Below are positions 42,490-53,517 of a stretch of 64,000 bases of DNA, piece after piece. Both the position numbers and the translations under genes were made by a program. The notes under the pieces were generated by a model that searched no databases, was not told the origin of the DNA, and was given only the letters and a program-made list of their open reading frames with translations. The stretch is taken from the NCBI RefSeq assembly GCF_040183065.1, contig NC_091132.1, forward strand, positions 163,482,102 to 163,546,101, in the 5' to 3' direction. Source of the DNA: Periplaneta americana (lineage: Eukaryota > Arthropoda > Insecta > Blattodea > Blattidae). Within the stretch, counting starts at the first letter, position 1. Each line of letters opens with the position of its first letter.

Positions 42490-43476
42490 AACACATTTTT
42501 TTAGTTAAGATCTTAGCGTCCTTATTTGGGTATAGCATTTCAGCATTGTCGTATCTTTTCATGGAAATATGTATGTCCTCTAAACTGAATGCTTCCTCAT
42601 TCGAAGCAAGTTGTTTCTTACAGTCTTCATGTACCAGTGTACTACACACCAGTGGCGTGCGGTGGTGACGTTTTCAGGGAAGCAATTCCATGGAAACACT
42701 GTATGTAGGCAATAAGCATCGAAGCCCAGTCGAGCAATGGCATACATACAAACACTGCTTCCCTTCACGTCACTCTACTGCACGCCTCTGCTACACACCC
42801 ATCCTGCCACATAATGATGGCTGTTATCCTGCGCAAGATCCAAGTTTTGAACATGTACACTGTCTTTCACTCCTGAAAGATTGAACTGATTACGATTATT
42901 AATATCTACTAACCGTAAATTACGTGTAGATTTCTTAAAGTCTTCTTTTTTTCAATAATTAAGTATCGAGATCAAACTCATAGTTGCCATCTTCAGAAAG
43001 AGAGAGAAGTTGGTTGCAAATTGAGAGTGTATCTAAATTTGAAACAGACTGCAGTAACATTATTCCAACTCTTTGACCTTAGAAAAGAAAAAAACGTTTT
43101 CAACACAATCTTGGGTGAGATGTCGCGTAAGCAGAAACTAAAACTTATAATTTTCCTTTAAATCACTCCATAATTGCATTAGACCACTGATATTCAACAG
43201 CCAGCCTTTTACGCTTTTGGTTTTGTTTAAGAATGTTAGATCGTTGAAATATTTTGTCATTCTTTCTAAAAATTCCCAATGGAGAGAATTTTCTTTGATT
43301 GCCTTACAAAACATCTTGGGACCATTCAAATGGTTATAATTAAACATATCGAAAAGGTTGTCAAACTTCTCTATAAATATGGCTGTCAGTAGTGCTGCAG
43401 AGGACATAGAGTTTAAGGATACGTGTGTCATAATCCCCCGACTTACAGAATGGCTCATAACTTGACAAACCCGCAT
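42490..43476 (-). pseudogene. P-superfamily (THAP9-like) transposase C-terminal region
   Basis: A minus-strand 112-residue frame (43476-43138) contains LNSMSSAALLTAIFIEKFDN, LFDMFNYNHLNG and VKGWLLNISGLMQLWSDLKE. These resemble the C-terminal catalytic/insertion part of P-element and THAP9 transposases (MxVxLAAQTLS..., GWLxSIxGLxxLWxDL). After the stop, shifted frames give LLTRHLTQDCVEN (the LTxxLxQDxLENFFG block) and, nearer 42840, DLAQDNSHHYVAGW (the YVAGY block). Past a 141-bp MITE insertion, coding-like sequence continues (VHEDCKKQLASNEEAFSLED) to about 42490. Several stops and frameshifts make it a pseudogene. No THAP end or TIR was matched nearby. Confidence 0.65.
42650..42790. mobile_element. 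141-bp hAT MITE with 8-bp TSD
   Basis: Left CAGTGGCGTGCGGTGGTGAC and inverted right CAGAGGCGTGCAGTAGAGTG. CTACACAC is duplicated at 42642-42649 and 42791-42798. It interrupts the P-type transposase remnant. Confidence 0.9.
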
Positions 43477-43575
43477 TGGTTAGTTAGTTTGTTAGTGGGG
43501 TTTAAATGGGCGTGTCAGCTACTCTGGCTATTTGCGCCTTTACCTAAAAATCTTCAAATCTAAAAACAAGCAATA

Positions 43576-44444
43576 GGGGAGACTGTCGTACCATTAGCAT
43601 AGTGTACCTCTGAACATTTTTTGTTGTTTAATTTTTGCTACTACCTAGAGGACTCAACGTGAAGTAGATTGTAGAGAAAGCCGCTAATAGCTCCGGTCAT
43701 AGTTTCAGTTTGATTTACTGCAAAGTGTGAGTTCTGTAGACAAAATAAGTTTTCTTAGTACCAAAAGTAAACATTTCGTTCATTGATATATGTTTTCTAA
43801 CACAAAACCAGATTGTATTTGTTAATATCTTTCAAGTATGGTGTGTTCCCTAACATGTGGTGAGTAATAACATATTTTAATTTCCATGCTTTATTCGAAT
43901 CTCTAGTTTTGGGAGCCATATTTGTTTAAACGTGCACCCTCTTGTACCTTTGAACACAAAACATTTTGTACCATGGAACATGTTCCAAGGTACAAGATAC
44001 TATCGGTTTTTGTTTTTCTTTTATTTTAAGATCATGTCAATAAGTAAGTCTTGAGTTAAGAGGTCCCCAATTGATCCGGATGCCTTGAAGAAAGCTGTTG
44101 AAGCAGTTATTGCTCCTCCAGGAAATAAAATCTCGATCAGAGAAGCCTGCTCTGGTTTACGATAGCAAATACATTTTAAATATGATTATCAGTTTTTACA
44201 GCTACATTCCCACCTATATTCTATGTGTTCCAACTTAAAAGAGAGTATGATCCAAGATACATGAACCTGTCATACCTTTGAACATATTACATATCCCTTT
44301 AATTTATTTAGCATCCTTAATAGATCTATAAAACAGGAGAATACATACAGTAAGCTGTAAAGGAATCTTCAATAATCATTTAATGACTTTTTATTTTACA
44401 AATTTCATTTCCCAAAATTATTTAGAGGTACAACAGTTTCCCCT
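43576..44444 (+). mobile_element. pogo-like deletion derivative (TA TSD)
   Basis: Termini GGGGAGACTGTCGTACC and inverted GGGGAAACTGTTGTACC are flanked by TA (43574-43575, 44445-44446). Inside, near 44035-44165, the plus strand reads SPIDPDALKKAVEAVI and ISIREACSGLR, a Psq-type helix-turn-helix beginning as in pogo transposases; the catalytic part is missing. Total 869 bp. Confidence 0.8.
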
Positions 44445-44449
44445 ACAAT

Positions 44450-44935
44450 AAATTGACACCTAACACGAAACTAAAACACACTGTCACAGTACTAACAAGG
44501 TACACAAATGCAGTCTCCACAGGTAATTCTTAAGAAATTATAAAAGTGAGCAGTTCTCATACCCTAGGTAGGAATAATTTTATTTTTCACATTATACAGT
44601 GCCGTCTCAATGGATTGGTGGCTAATAAAAGACAACAAAAATGATAGTTCTATAAATTCACAAACCAGTCCATCACCTGCCATGTATTACACCCCCAGTG
44701 CTGCTAATTTAAAAATGGGTGATCAACTTATAATTATGCATGTAATTACTGAAAAAAATATAAACAGTTTATAAATTCTCATATTTGTTTATAAACTCAT
44801 AGCTATACATGGTAATTATTAATGTAGTTCTAGATATATCGTCGATGTTAAATACCTACACATATAAACATGGAGGCATATTAAATTCACATTTATATTA
44901 ATCTAGCGATTAATTTAATATCATTTAATTTCATT
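44450..44935. other. no gene seen
   Basis: AT-rich DNA. Confidence 0.4.
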
Positions 44936-45230
44936 TGATGATCCGCGAATCATTTTTCGAGTCAAAAGGGATCCGCGATCAAGAAGTTTGGGAACCACTG
45001 GCCTAGTGAAAAACATAATCCAAAAACTACAGAGTAAATTCCTCTTGCTAGTGAATGTACAAGTCCTGCAAAAGAAAACAGTTTTTCTACAGACGCACAA
45101 CATAAACTTTTATCATAATTGATAAAAGTGTGTTTCACTACTGGATACCTGTCGAGTGATAATAGTTTTCCCTTTGTCATTGAAATATTGTACGAGGTCA
45201 TACTCCAATAACTTATCACAAGCAGGCTTT
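44936..45230 (-). pseudogene. hAT transposase C-terminal fragment and hAT terminus
   Basis: The minus strand from 45230 reads SLDRYPVVKHTFINYDKSLC and ASVEKLFSFAGL, a divergent hAT dimerization motif (PxVxxxFIKxNxxLPSSAxVERLFSxxG). At 45000 the complement begins CAGTGGTTCCCAAACTTCTT, a classic hAT terminal repeat pointing left. The transposase piece and the terminus may come from two elements; no full element or target duplication could be delimited. Confidence 0.6.
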
Positions 45231-45248
45231 CTCACCCCACTAAACTTT

Positions 45249-45460
45249 AGTAGGTTTTTTACGACGTTTTGTCACCATCTCAGGTTATTTAGCATCTGAA
45301 TGATATGTGATAATGCTGGTGAAATGAGTCCGGGGTCCAGCACCGAAAGTTACCGAGCACTTGCTGGTATTGGGTTGAGGGAAAACCCCGGAAAAAACCT
45401 CAATCAGGTAACTTGGCCCGATCGGAAATCGAACCCGAGCCACCTGGTTTCGTGGCCACC
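45249..45460 (-). mobile_element. SINE family 1, head truncated
   Basis: Minus-strand copy with B box GGGTTCGATTTCCG and body, but the first about 30 bases of the tRNA-like head are missing after the GGCCAC. Confidence 0.85.
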
Positions 45461-46042
45461 TCACTAGTAATTTGAACACCTTCTAAACAATGAAAGCGAT
45501 TATTTTCTCCGTATGAATAACCAGCAAACTGTAACACACTTCGAAAAAAAAATATATTCTCATAACTTGTTCTATTCACCTTTTCAATCCTCGCTTAGGG
45601 GAGTTTGGAACAAACCTTTTCAATTTCACATTGCATTCCTATATTAGTTACCTCCATTAGTTTACAGCTCATATTAATTCGGTAATAATTCTCCCGATGT
45701 CTTACTACGGCTCGCAGTGTGGCAGTCAACTGTTTCAGCCTGTTTTTTCGTAATACACGAAGACCTGAACCCTGACTCAACTCTGAATTTACATTTATGC
45801 TTTCAAATTTAATTTCAGTACATCAGTCTTCCTAACGCCTTCTTCCTGTTTTGAATTCGAATTTCAATCTAAAGAGCATTTCATAATCCATATTCCATTT
45901 TGATGTGTTCTTCCTTACGTTTTTCCATATTAACCATGTGTATTAAGTGAGTTGCTTTCACTATATTCCAAAGTATTTTACTTTATTTTTTTTTCTCTAT
46001 TATGATATTATTTTCATGTTCTTTAGTATCGATTTTATTGTG

Positions 46043-46043
46043 C

Positions 46044-46098
<55 letters not shown>

Positions 46099-46100
46099 TT
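46043..46100. repeat. (ATT)n microsatellite
   Basis: About 18 ATT units. Confidence 0.9.
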
Positions 46101-46144
46101 GTAATATGTTAGTATTCTGTTCTTTAACTTTTTGTTAAATTTTA

Positions 46145-46235
46145 ACTGCTTGTATACTTTGTGACCTGGTAGAGTGTAAGAGAAGGCCCTATGGCCTTAA
46201 CTCTGCCAGTATAAATAAAGAATTATTAATTATTC
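46145..46235 (+). mobile_element. non-LTR retroelement 3' end
   Basis: GACCTGGTAGAGTGTAAGAG and AAGGCCCTATGGCCTTAACT..TATAAATAAAG look like a LINE 3' untranslated end of the type common in insects. No coding part remains. Confidence 0.45.
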
Positions 46236-46239
46236 ATTA

Positions 46240-46860
46240 ATTAATTTAATAATCGCCGTCTCTGAAGTGTTCAGAACAGTCACTGCTGTACTGCGAATGC
46301 ACGAAATTTAAATGGTTGATTTTTCTCAACCAATGACTATATCTTTGAGATGATTTTTCGCGACTAGGACATCTGTGAAAACGTCCTTCCCTTTATAGGT
46401 TCAGGATTTTGTAGACTGGTTACAACCGAACAGAACACAATAAGATATTGCAAAGAGACTGATTACAAACTAATACTTCATCGACATTCACTAGTATCAA
46501 ACACAGCTGGCCGACAGGCGCATTTGTCTACAGTGACGTCACTCCAAAACCTATTTTTTTATCCGCTTCAGTTACTAAAGTATTTGGATTTTTCAATTAA
46601 TTTTACGATCAAGTAATATGTGACCATAAATTGCCAGGGTCTTCAATCGAGATATCGCATATCACTATCCTGTTGACTGTCTGCATGCATGCATATCTTT
46701 TGATTTAATCTGAATTTGAGAAACACTTTCCACATCAGGGCTGAGCACATTACTTGATTCTGAGAAATGAGCGCTGTGTGCTTTAAAGAGCGGTTCTTCC
46801 GAGCGCTGTGACGTATGCATACTGTACGTCATTCAGTATCGGTGCAATTGTGACTTTGCA
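46240..46860. other. no gene seen
   Basis: Unassigned DNA leading to the hypothetical frame at 46863. Confidence 0.4.
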
Positions 46861-46862
46861 GT

Positions 46863-47120
46863 ATGATGGCGAACTTTGAAGGCTACACTAAAGCAGCCCG
46901 TATTCCCAATGCTTTTAATGTATCACGAGAGGAGTTCTCTTTGGTAGAGAGCAGTGGATTAGCAAAGTCTTTAATTTGTCATAAAACATTCCAACTGATT
47001 AAGAAGTTCAATAGCAAATGGCATTATTCTTTACAACATGCTACTGAATATGACAAATATGTTGGTAATGTACATAAATTAATACAACAACTTAAAGAAA
47101 ATGTTTCTCACGTACATTAA
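46863..47120 (+). CDS. hypothetical 85-residue frame
   Basis: An ATG-initiated frame (MMANFEGYTKAARIPNAFNV ... LIQQLKENVSHVH) with balanced amino-acid composition, ending in a His/Val-rich tail. No domain, signal peptide or membrane segment is apparent. The C-terminal half (YDKYVGNVHKLIQQLKENVS) could be a short amphipathic helix. The upstream 100 bases are relatively GC-rich and the downstream sequence is AT-rich with several AATA-type words. It might be a fragment of a transposon gene, an exon or a chance frame. Confidence 0.25.
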   Translation: MMANFEGYTKAARIPNAFNVSREEFSLVESSGLAKSLICHKTFQLIKKFNSKWHYSLQHATEYDKYVGNVHKLIQQLKENVSHVH

Positions 47121-47390
47121 ATTAGAGTATCTATTTGATATTTATATTGCATTATAAGTTATTATATATTTAGTAATATATAATTTTAAATTATATAGTA
47201 TTATGTCATAGCATAGTATATTACAACTTATGATATATATCATATCATATCATATTTTATTTACTTACTTCATCAATCTTTGTTCACGTCATGGCGAATT
47301 AGATGTGTTCCAGTTCTTAATGCGCCATCACTCTTTATATAAATATTACAAAACCAATAGATATTGGACCTATAAGTATCCTCAATTCAC

Positions 47391-47392
<2 letters not shown>

Positions 47393-47468
<76 letters not shown>
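47393..47468. repeat. (AAT)n microsatellite
   Basis: About 25 AAT units. Confidence 0.9.
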
Positions 47469-47480
47469 CCTTTATTACAT

Positions 47481-47742
47481 ATGAAGAGCTTGCGGGAAAA
47501 ACGATGAATGTCACATTTCTATTAAGGATTACATAATGATCTAATTGAGTCTATAACTGCAAGATGAAGTGCTGTTTCTATAGAAAATAAAGGAAAGGAC
47601 TACTGTATTCGTGGTGATAATTCTCCTTTTTACCACTTTTCATAAGAACAACATTAAATTTCGCAATAATTCATTGAATTAGATAATGACATCAACCTTA
47701 AGAAAACTGTGACATTCATCGTTTTTCCCGCAAACTCTTCAT
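47481..47742. mobile_element. 262-bp MITE, ATGAAGAG-type ends
   Basis: Left ATGAAGAGCTTGCGGGAAAA and inverted right ATGAAGAGTTTGCGGGAAAA match except one base and continue through ACGATGAATGTCAC. It shares ATGAAGAG and the (A)TGxATGTCA block with the MITE at 27958-28173. Confidence 0.85.
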
Positions 47743-48090
47743 ATGTTTATATTATAGTACCCTACCATTATGTAATATTGTTAAAGGACTGTGCGTATGG
47801 GTTATGTAAATAAGCCTCATGATTTGTGTGCGTGCATAGAGCGAAGTTTATTTCATTAAATTAATAAGTGTTAAGTACTGAATGAATAGAACAACAGCAG
47901 TGGTTCTTGTTATATTAATACAGGGAAGGTAACTGTAATGTGAGTCCGCCACTGCGTGAGCCTTCTCCTCTGGCTTGCCTTGTGGAGCGAGAGCAGCTCT
48001 GGCCGGCTAAATGTAGCCGCTCTCATGCCCTGCCTGTTCTACACACATCTAATCTGAACGGCTTTTTACATGTGTAAATATCTCGAGACC

Positions 48091-48334
48091 AATTGAAGGG
48101 TTCACAGCCATAGTGGGCCAAGCGACACTTATTAAAACTGGACAAAGCAAGGGATACATTTAAGTGAATACCATAGTTTAATGAAGAGTGACATATCATT
48201 TAGTTTTAAATTTGTATACTTTTTATTACTTGCTATGTTTCCATTCAATTATAGTAATAACTTCATTTTAACCCTTGTTTTCTACGGTTTAATTAAATGG
48301 CGCTTGGCCCACTATGGATCTGAACTCTTTAATT
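48091..48334. mobile_element. MITE related to a segment inside the Helitrons
   Basis: Left AATTGAAGGGTTCACAGCCA and inverted right AATTAAAGAGTTCAGATCCA continue through TAGTGGGCCAAGCG at both ends. Its reverse complement matches Helitron copies 1 and 2 internally (about 5515-5690 and 7872-8050) through ATAGCAAGTAATA and AAATGATATGTCA. Confidence 0.75.
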
Positions 48335-48574
48335 AAACCACATTTTTTTCAGAAAGGACCCAACCCACATTATACATAAGCTGAGAAAATGAAAAAGTGA
48401 GTGATAAATTTACAACTAAATATAACTACATACTTACTGCTTTAACGAAAAGCGTATTATACGAAGTATCTTTGTTAAAAATATGGATCCTTGAAAATAT
48501 TTTATTATTAATATGAGTGTTGATATTTTCTGCAGAATGTGGTGCTATTGACACTCTAAATCCATACACACATC

Positions 48575-49529
48575 TCATTTGGATGATCTTTCGCCTGTGT
48601 GTGTGCGTACATGTTTGTATAAATATCCAGGCAATGCAAAACACTTCCCGCATACATCGCATTTGAGTGGTTTTTCGCCTGAGTGTATGCGTACATGTTT
48701 CTTGAAATATCCTGATTCCGTGAAACACTTCCCACACACATCGCATTTGAATGGCCTCTCACCTGTATGCGTGCGTGCATGTTTGTTTATATATCCTGAC
48801 GAAGAGAAAGACTTTCCACATATATCGCACTCGAATGGTTTTTCACCCGTATGGATGCGTGCATGTTTGTTTAAATGTCCCGATACGGAAAAACATCTTC
48901 CACATAAATGACATTTGAATGGTTTTTCGCCTGTGTGTATGCGTGTATGATTAATTAAATGTCCCGATTCCGAGAAACATTTCCCACACACATTACATTT
49001 GAATGGCTTTACGCCAGTGTGGGTGCGTGCATGTTTGTTTAAATGCCCTGATACAGAGAAACTCTTTCCACACAAACTGCATTTGAATGGTTTTTCACCG
49101 GTGTGTGTCCGTGCATGGTCATTTAGGTTTCCCGATACCGAGAAACGCTTTCCACATACTTCGCATACGAACGGCCTTTCGCCTGTGTGTATGCGGGTAT
49201 GAACATTGTAACTCGATAACCTTGTGAAAGACTTTCCACAGATATCGCAATGAAATGGCGCCTTGTCACTATGTAGGAGAGCATGTCTTTTTAAATCAAT
49301 CAATCTCAAGAAATATTCCCCACACTTATCACATTTGCATGACTTGAATGTAGAACTTCGCAAATCGTTTTTCATTACAAAATCCTGATTATCGCACTTA
49401 GAACTGTGGCTAACGTCACTACCACTTAACTTGTCAAGACTGTAGCTACGACACTGTGTCAATGTGTCTTCTTCACGATCCACGCTTTCACGTTCTGTTG
49501 ACACATTCTTTTGAACATTAACCACAAAG
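48575..49529 (-). CDS. C2H2 zinc-finger gene C, terminal exon (9 fingers)
   Basis: This exon encodes 317 residues. An N-terminal part of about 80 residues ([20 protein letters not shown] and a Ser/Asp-rich stretch) precedes nine C2H2 fingers with TGEKP/TGERP linkers, ending THTGERSSK. All Cys/His pairs look intact. Most fingers share the [13 protein letters not shown] helix, so the array grew by recent finger duplication. The acceptor TTTTCGTTTCAG is at 49531-49530 and the exon begins with one base completing a codon (phase 2). That fits the donor of the exon at 54015 exactly, giving ...TDS-FVVN.... It differs from exons A and B in finger sequence and phase. Predicted to be a nuclear DNA-binding protein; target unknown. 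Confidence 0.88.
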
Positions 49530-49637
49530 CTGAAACGAAAATGTAACATTCTACACGACAATCAATGTGGTGAGATCAAACATAATATACAGGGACATGA
49601 ACATGGACATATGGAAGCAAACATATTCAAAACCTAG

Positions 49638-49658
49638 ATGATGATGATGATGATGATC

Positions 49659-49703
<45 letters not shown>
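49638..49703. repeat. (GAT)n(AAT)n microsatellite
   Basis: Five or so GAT units run into about 16 AAT units, in the last intron of gene C. Confidence 0.9.
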
Positions 49704-49704
<1 letters not shown>

Positions 49705-50094
49705 TAATAAAGGGTAATTATGCATAACAGCTACAGAAGCGATTTCAAATTTTATTCTTTCCCAAAACCCTACATTTTTACCCCCTTTTTCAAAAAAACT
49801 TAAAACCAAAAGTAGGAAAACAACGTAAACCGCAAAAAATTAATTAAACATTTTTTTTATCACATACCTTAATTTTCACTCCTTTTTCAAGAGGACAAAT
49901 ATAAGCAGTAATAACTTAAACTAATCTAACCAAATTAGCCACACAAAGACTGAATCAATTTCACAAACTCGTCAAACAATGTCAAACATGATAAACCTTA
50001 CCTTAATAATACGGAGGATACAGGGCTGCAGCTGCTCTAAAGAATGCACACACTCTCTCTTCCATTAGATATTTACACTTTAACATATATTCTC

Positions 50095-50361
50095 TCAAAT
50101 ATCCAATGACGCAACCAAACGAAAAACGTCCACAACACTAAGTTTACTACGTGCCAGAAAGGTACCACAACGATCAACTTTCTTCCGTTTCACATGCTTC
50201 CGGTATAATCTCCCACAACGGAAGTTCAGATCCGTCCTATTTGCTCTCAACTCATGGCAACACACTTCGCAAATCATGCAATCCTTAAGTTTACCGTGTT
50301 TCACGAAATAGTATTCAATATCCTCCTCTCTCAACTCTATACAGATAACGAAATTCTTCAT
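50095..50361 (-). pseudogene. Merlin-like (ISXO2/IS1595-type) transposase N-terminus
   Basis: The minus-strand 88-residue frame has a zinc-ribbon-like part (KDCMICEVCCHELRANRTDL) followed by RCGTFLARSKLSVVDVFRLV, which matches the Nter domain of Merlin/ISXO2 transposases (x-SFFxKSKLxLxxILxLIY). The DDE catalytic region is not present after the stop at 50095. It lies inside the last intron of gene C. Family assignment rests on the F-L-x-x-S-K-L-S motif plus the Cys spacing. Confidence 0.6.
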
Positions 50362-50449
50362 CCATTACAACTCATAGCGATAAACCACCTACAAGATGAG
50401 AATAATACACGCATCAACTACGACAAACTACAATCATAGAGCCAACGAC

Positions 50450-52090
50450 TTAGAGAAATTCTAGCTCGTAACATACAGTAATCACTTAACCACAACCATC
50501 CAATCATACCGGAAGACACATCACCCAATAAGAACACACAACATTTCAGCCAATCAAAACACAATACATTAAAAGTTATGCACTCAACAACAGTCTTCTA
50601 AACAAGAGAAAAAAATCAAAGTTCAATTCTTCTCCATATTTAAAAAAATCTACTCTACCTCAACCGTAACTGACCTACGCATAATATACATGTACTAATA
50701 AATGAAATTCAATACTAAACACTACCAAACCACCAAAAGTAACAAAATGGCTTCTGTAGTTGTTCTCCATAATTACCTAATGGAGTATTAACAATAATAA
50801 TGTCTTGCTTATTTATCACATCACATCTTTATATTGGGGAAGTGTTTTCTAAAAGGTTCAATATTTTGTGAAAGAGTATATTTTTCTTCTGGACCTCTCA
50901 CACATTATGTTAGTAGTTGGTAGATTAGTGTATGATCTAATATGTATTTTGAACAATTTCAAGGGAAAAATTGTTCCGGGAAGACCAGATTTGCAAAATG
51001 TATTTTGTCTGACAACATGAAATTCATTGCTTTGATTAAACAATTTACGAATCACGAGACCTAACCTAAAAATGTATTTCGATTGATTACGTCAAATGAT
51101 GAGTATGAATTTGCTGACTCTAATCTTGAAATCGTAACCACAACACAAAGCAACACATACAATAACTATTATGTATTAATATTAATAGTGATATTAATTA
51201 ATTATTAGTATGTTCAAATTTCACTAGCTTCCAGTAATGGGCTCAGAAATCTGGAAAAATTTGAATTTTCAGAATTTAAACTAGAAAACTTGTGTGTCTG
51301 CTGCCAACATAACAGTTATAAAATCACTACCAGTTGTGGTATTTCTCAGTACCGAAATTAGAAAAGAAGTTGGCAAAAGAAAATTCAATCTGCAAACTAG
51401 AAAATCACCATAATCCACTAGCATATGTAGTAATGGGGGATAAATGGCAAGAAGGCCAGAACCTGTCAATCATACCTTAAGACTACAACACCAAATTATG
51501 TACTTGCATTTTTTGGGCTACAAAGATTTCACAAAGCAGCTATGTTTCTTTCACAACACGATAATTTTTAATCTTTTCTATTAATTGATTAAAACATATC
51601 GGATCAGTTTGCCAAAATTTTTAAATCAATGGATTAGATCAACAGCTTTAATTATATATTTATAGAGAGGAAACTATTTTTAGTAGTTTTGTCAACTTTA
51701 TTAACCGAAAATAATAATTAATAATTTGGAATGACTTCAAATAGTTCGAGACAACATCAACTAAATTTATAAAATACAGATAAAATTGAAAACCACGGAT
51801 ACATTCCTGGTATTATAATAGAAAATAAGTATAGTATCATATTTGGAGAATAACAATATATGATGCACTGAACAAAATATTTAGACTGATAACAATGCAT
51901 GGTATGGGATGGTAATTTGGGAAGAGTACTCCAGATAAGATTTGCGAAGTAGGAACCAAAAAAAAAAAGGGGGGGGGGAGGAAGGATGAGTAGAAGACGT
52001 TGGAATGCAAAGTCCACAAATGAATGGTGTAGAAGTACAGTCAACAGTGGCAGTATTAGTGGTAGTTAGTGGTGATAATGTTAGTAAACA
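50450..52090. other. intronic, no gene seen; one copy of a 23-bp palindrome arm
   Basis: AT-rich DNA. At 50957-50983 TTCAAGGGAAAAATTGTTCC matches one arm of the palindrome at 58111-58192, and nearby GACCAGATTTGCAAAA resembles GACTAGATTTGCAC at 58232. A G-run lies near 51970. Confidence 0.5.
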
Positions 52091-52104
52091 TGAAGAGAAA
52101 CGCG

Positions 52105-52325
52105 CTATTTACCTTCCATAATGTGATGATCTCAGTCATAAATATAATATTCAAGATTGGAATGTCACTGGACTTATGTTTGATGCGCGAGGAACAATTC
52201 CCAAATTTACATTGGAGATTCTCAGAAAATTAAAGGTTCCTGATAAGACTCTTCAGACAATTGCATCAACCATTTTAAAAACTTCATTGAACATCATCAA
52301 TCACCATCTCTATTTATCTTTATAA
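52105..52325 (+). pseudogene. non-LTR retroelement polyprotein end fragment
   Basis: The plus strand reads WNVTGLMFDARGTIPKFTLE, ILRKLKVPDKTLQTIASTIL, KTSLNIINHHLY, resembling the conserved 'FGARGTIPK...L' C-terminal segment found downstream of reverse transcriptase in some insect non-LTR retroelements. It ends in a stop and has no upstream RT. Orientation is opposite to gene C. Confidence 0.5.
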
Positions 52326-53009
52326 TATTCAATGCATATTATTTATTTTTAATACATTTTTATCGTTTTGATAGCTACCACATCTTGTCACAGAATATTA
52401 TTTTTTAAAATTTCATTATGTATTTCTTTAAAATTAATTTACATTTTCTTTTTTGTTCATTTGAATTGTTTAGGATGCCGATATTTTAAATCCAAGATTT
52501 GGAAGGCTATCATTTCGATGATATTCTCTGGTAGTATTAATTTTAATATCATAATATCTTGAATCCTTCATATCAACAGCAATCACACACCAGTACATTA
52601 CCAATCTATACACATCGACACTCCCTATCTTCAGCCTTCTCGATCTCCTGTGTCTCCTATATATATAACTCTCTAACCCGCAATGCCTTCATAAAATCTT
52701 CTTCCTTCCATAATTTCCGTGATCTGCAATTTCTTTGTCACCCTGGTGCTTCCCATTTGTACATGGTTGCTGACCTTCTTTCCAACTAGTTCTTAGTATG
52801 TGGCCAAACCATCCCATGCATCAACGCTTTGCAAATTAATGTAGTAGGGTAGACCAGGGTAATTGTGAACACTTTTCATTGAATCAAATATGTTCCAACA
52901 TTACACAATCCTCAGTAACGGTACGCATGACAAAGAAACATTGTGTTATTTTTACATCTTTTAATTGATAGTTTACATTTACCCCACCTGTTTACATTTA
53001 CCCCTTCGA

Positions 53010-53257
53010 GGGGGGCTATCAGACACTGAACATCTTTTGTTCTCTTTCAGAAGAAAGAGCTGTACTCTTTCCCACTCCAATTTTTGTCACTGGCACATTT
53101 CGTCCCTTTAACCTATGAATATGACCGATATAGGAACTCAGTCTCCTGAGCTTCACGATAATTGTAGTTACTATTTTTCACATCCGTGACAATCCTCTCT
53201 AAATCCTCTACAGTGTAGTTGGGTAGGGATCTCTTTCTAATTTAATTTCTTGGCATT
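53010..53257 (-). pseudogene. pogo-like transposase N-terminus
   Basis: From an ATG near 53257 the minus strand reads MPRN, a stop, then IRKRSLPNYTVEDLERIVTD, NSNYNYREAQE, a shift, and VKGTKCASDK. This corresponds to the Psq helix-turn-helix opening of pogo transposases (MPRNYxRKxxxxxxxxxxxxAxxxVxxxxxSYxxAaxxxxVPxxTLxxxVKG). The rest of the protein is deleted. The SINE at 53259 inserted across this start codon. Confidence 0.6.
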
Positions 53258-53258
53258 T

Positions 53259-53517
53259 CTATTTATTTTATTTGGTTATTTTACGACGCTGTATCAACAT
53301 CTAGGTTATCTAGCGTCTGAATGATATGAAGGTGATAATGCCGGTGAAATGAGTCTGGGGTCCAGCACCGAAAGTTACCCAGCATTTGCTCGTATTGGGT
53401 TGAGGGAAAACCCAGGAAAAAAACCTCAACCAGGTAACTTGCCCTGACAGGGATTAGAACTCCGGGCCACCTGGTTTCGCGGCCAGACACGCTGACCATT
53501 ACTCCCCAGGTGTGGTC
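53259..53517 (-). mobile_element. SINE family 1 with 11-bp TSD
   Basis: Nearly complete minus-strand copy. TCTTGGCATTT is duplicated at 53248-53258 and 53518-53528. The B box is mutated (GAGTTCTAATCCCTG). Confidence 0.92.

Noticed and set aside
48575..49529. Gene C terminal exon spliced directly to the exon at 61538
   Set aside because: Phases do not match (0 versus 2) unless the exon at 54097-54015 is included.
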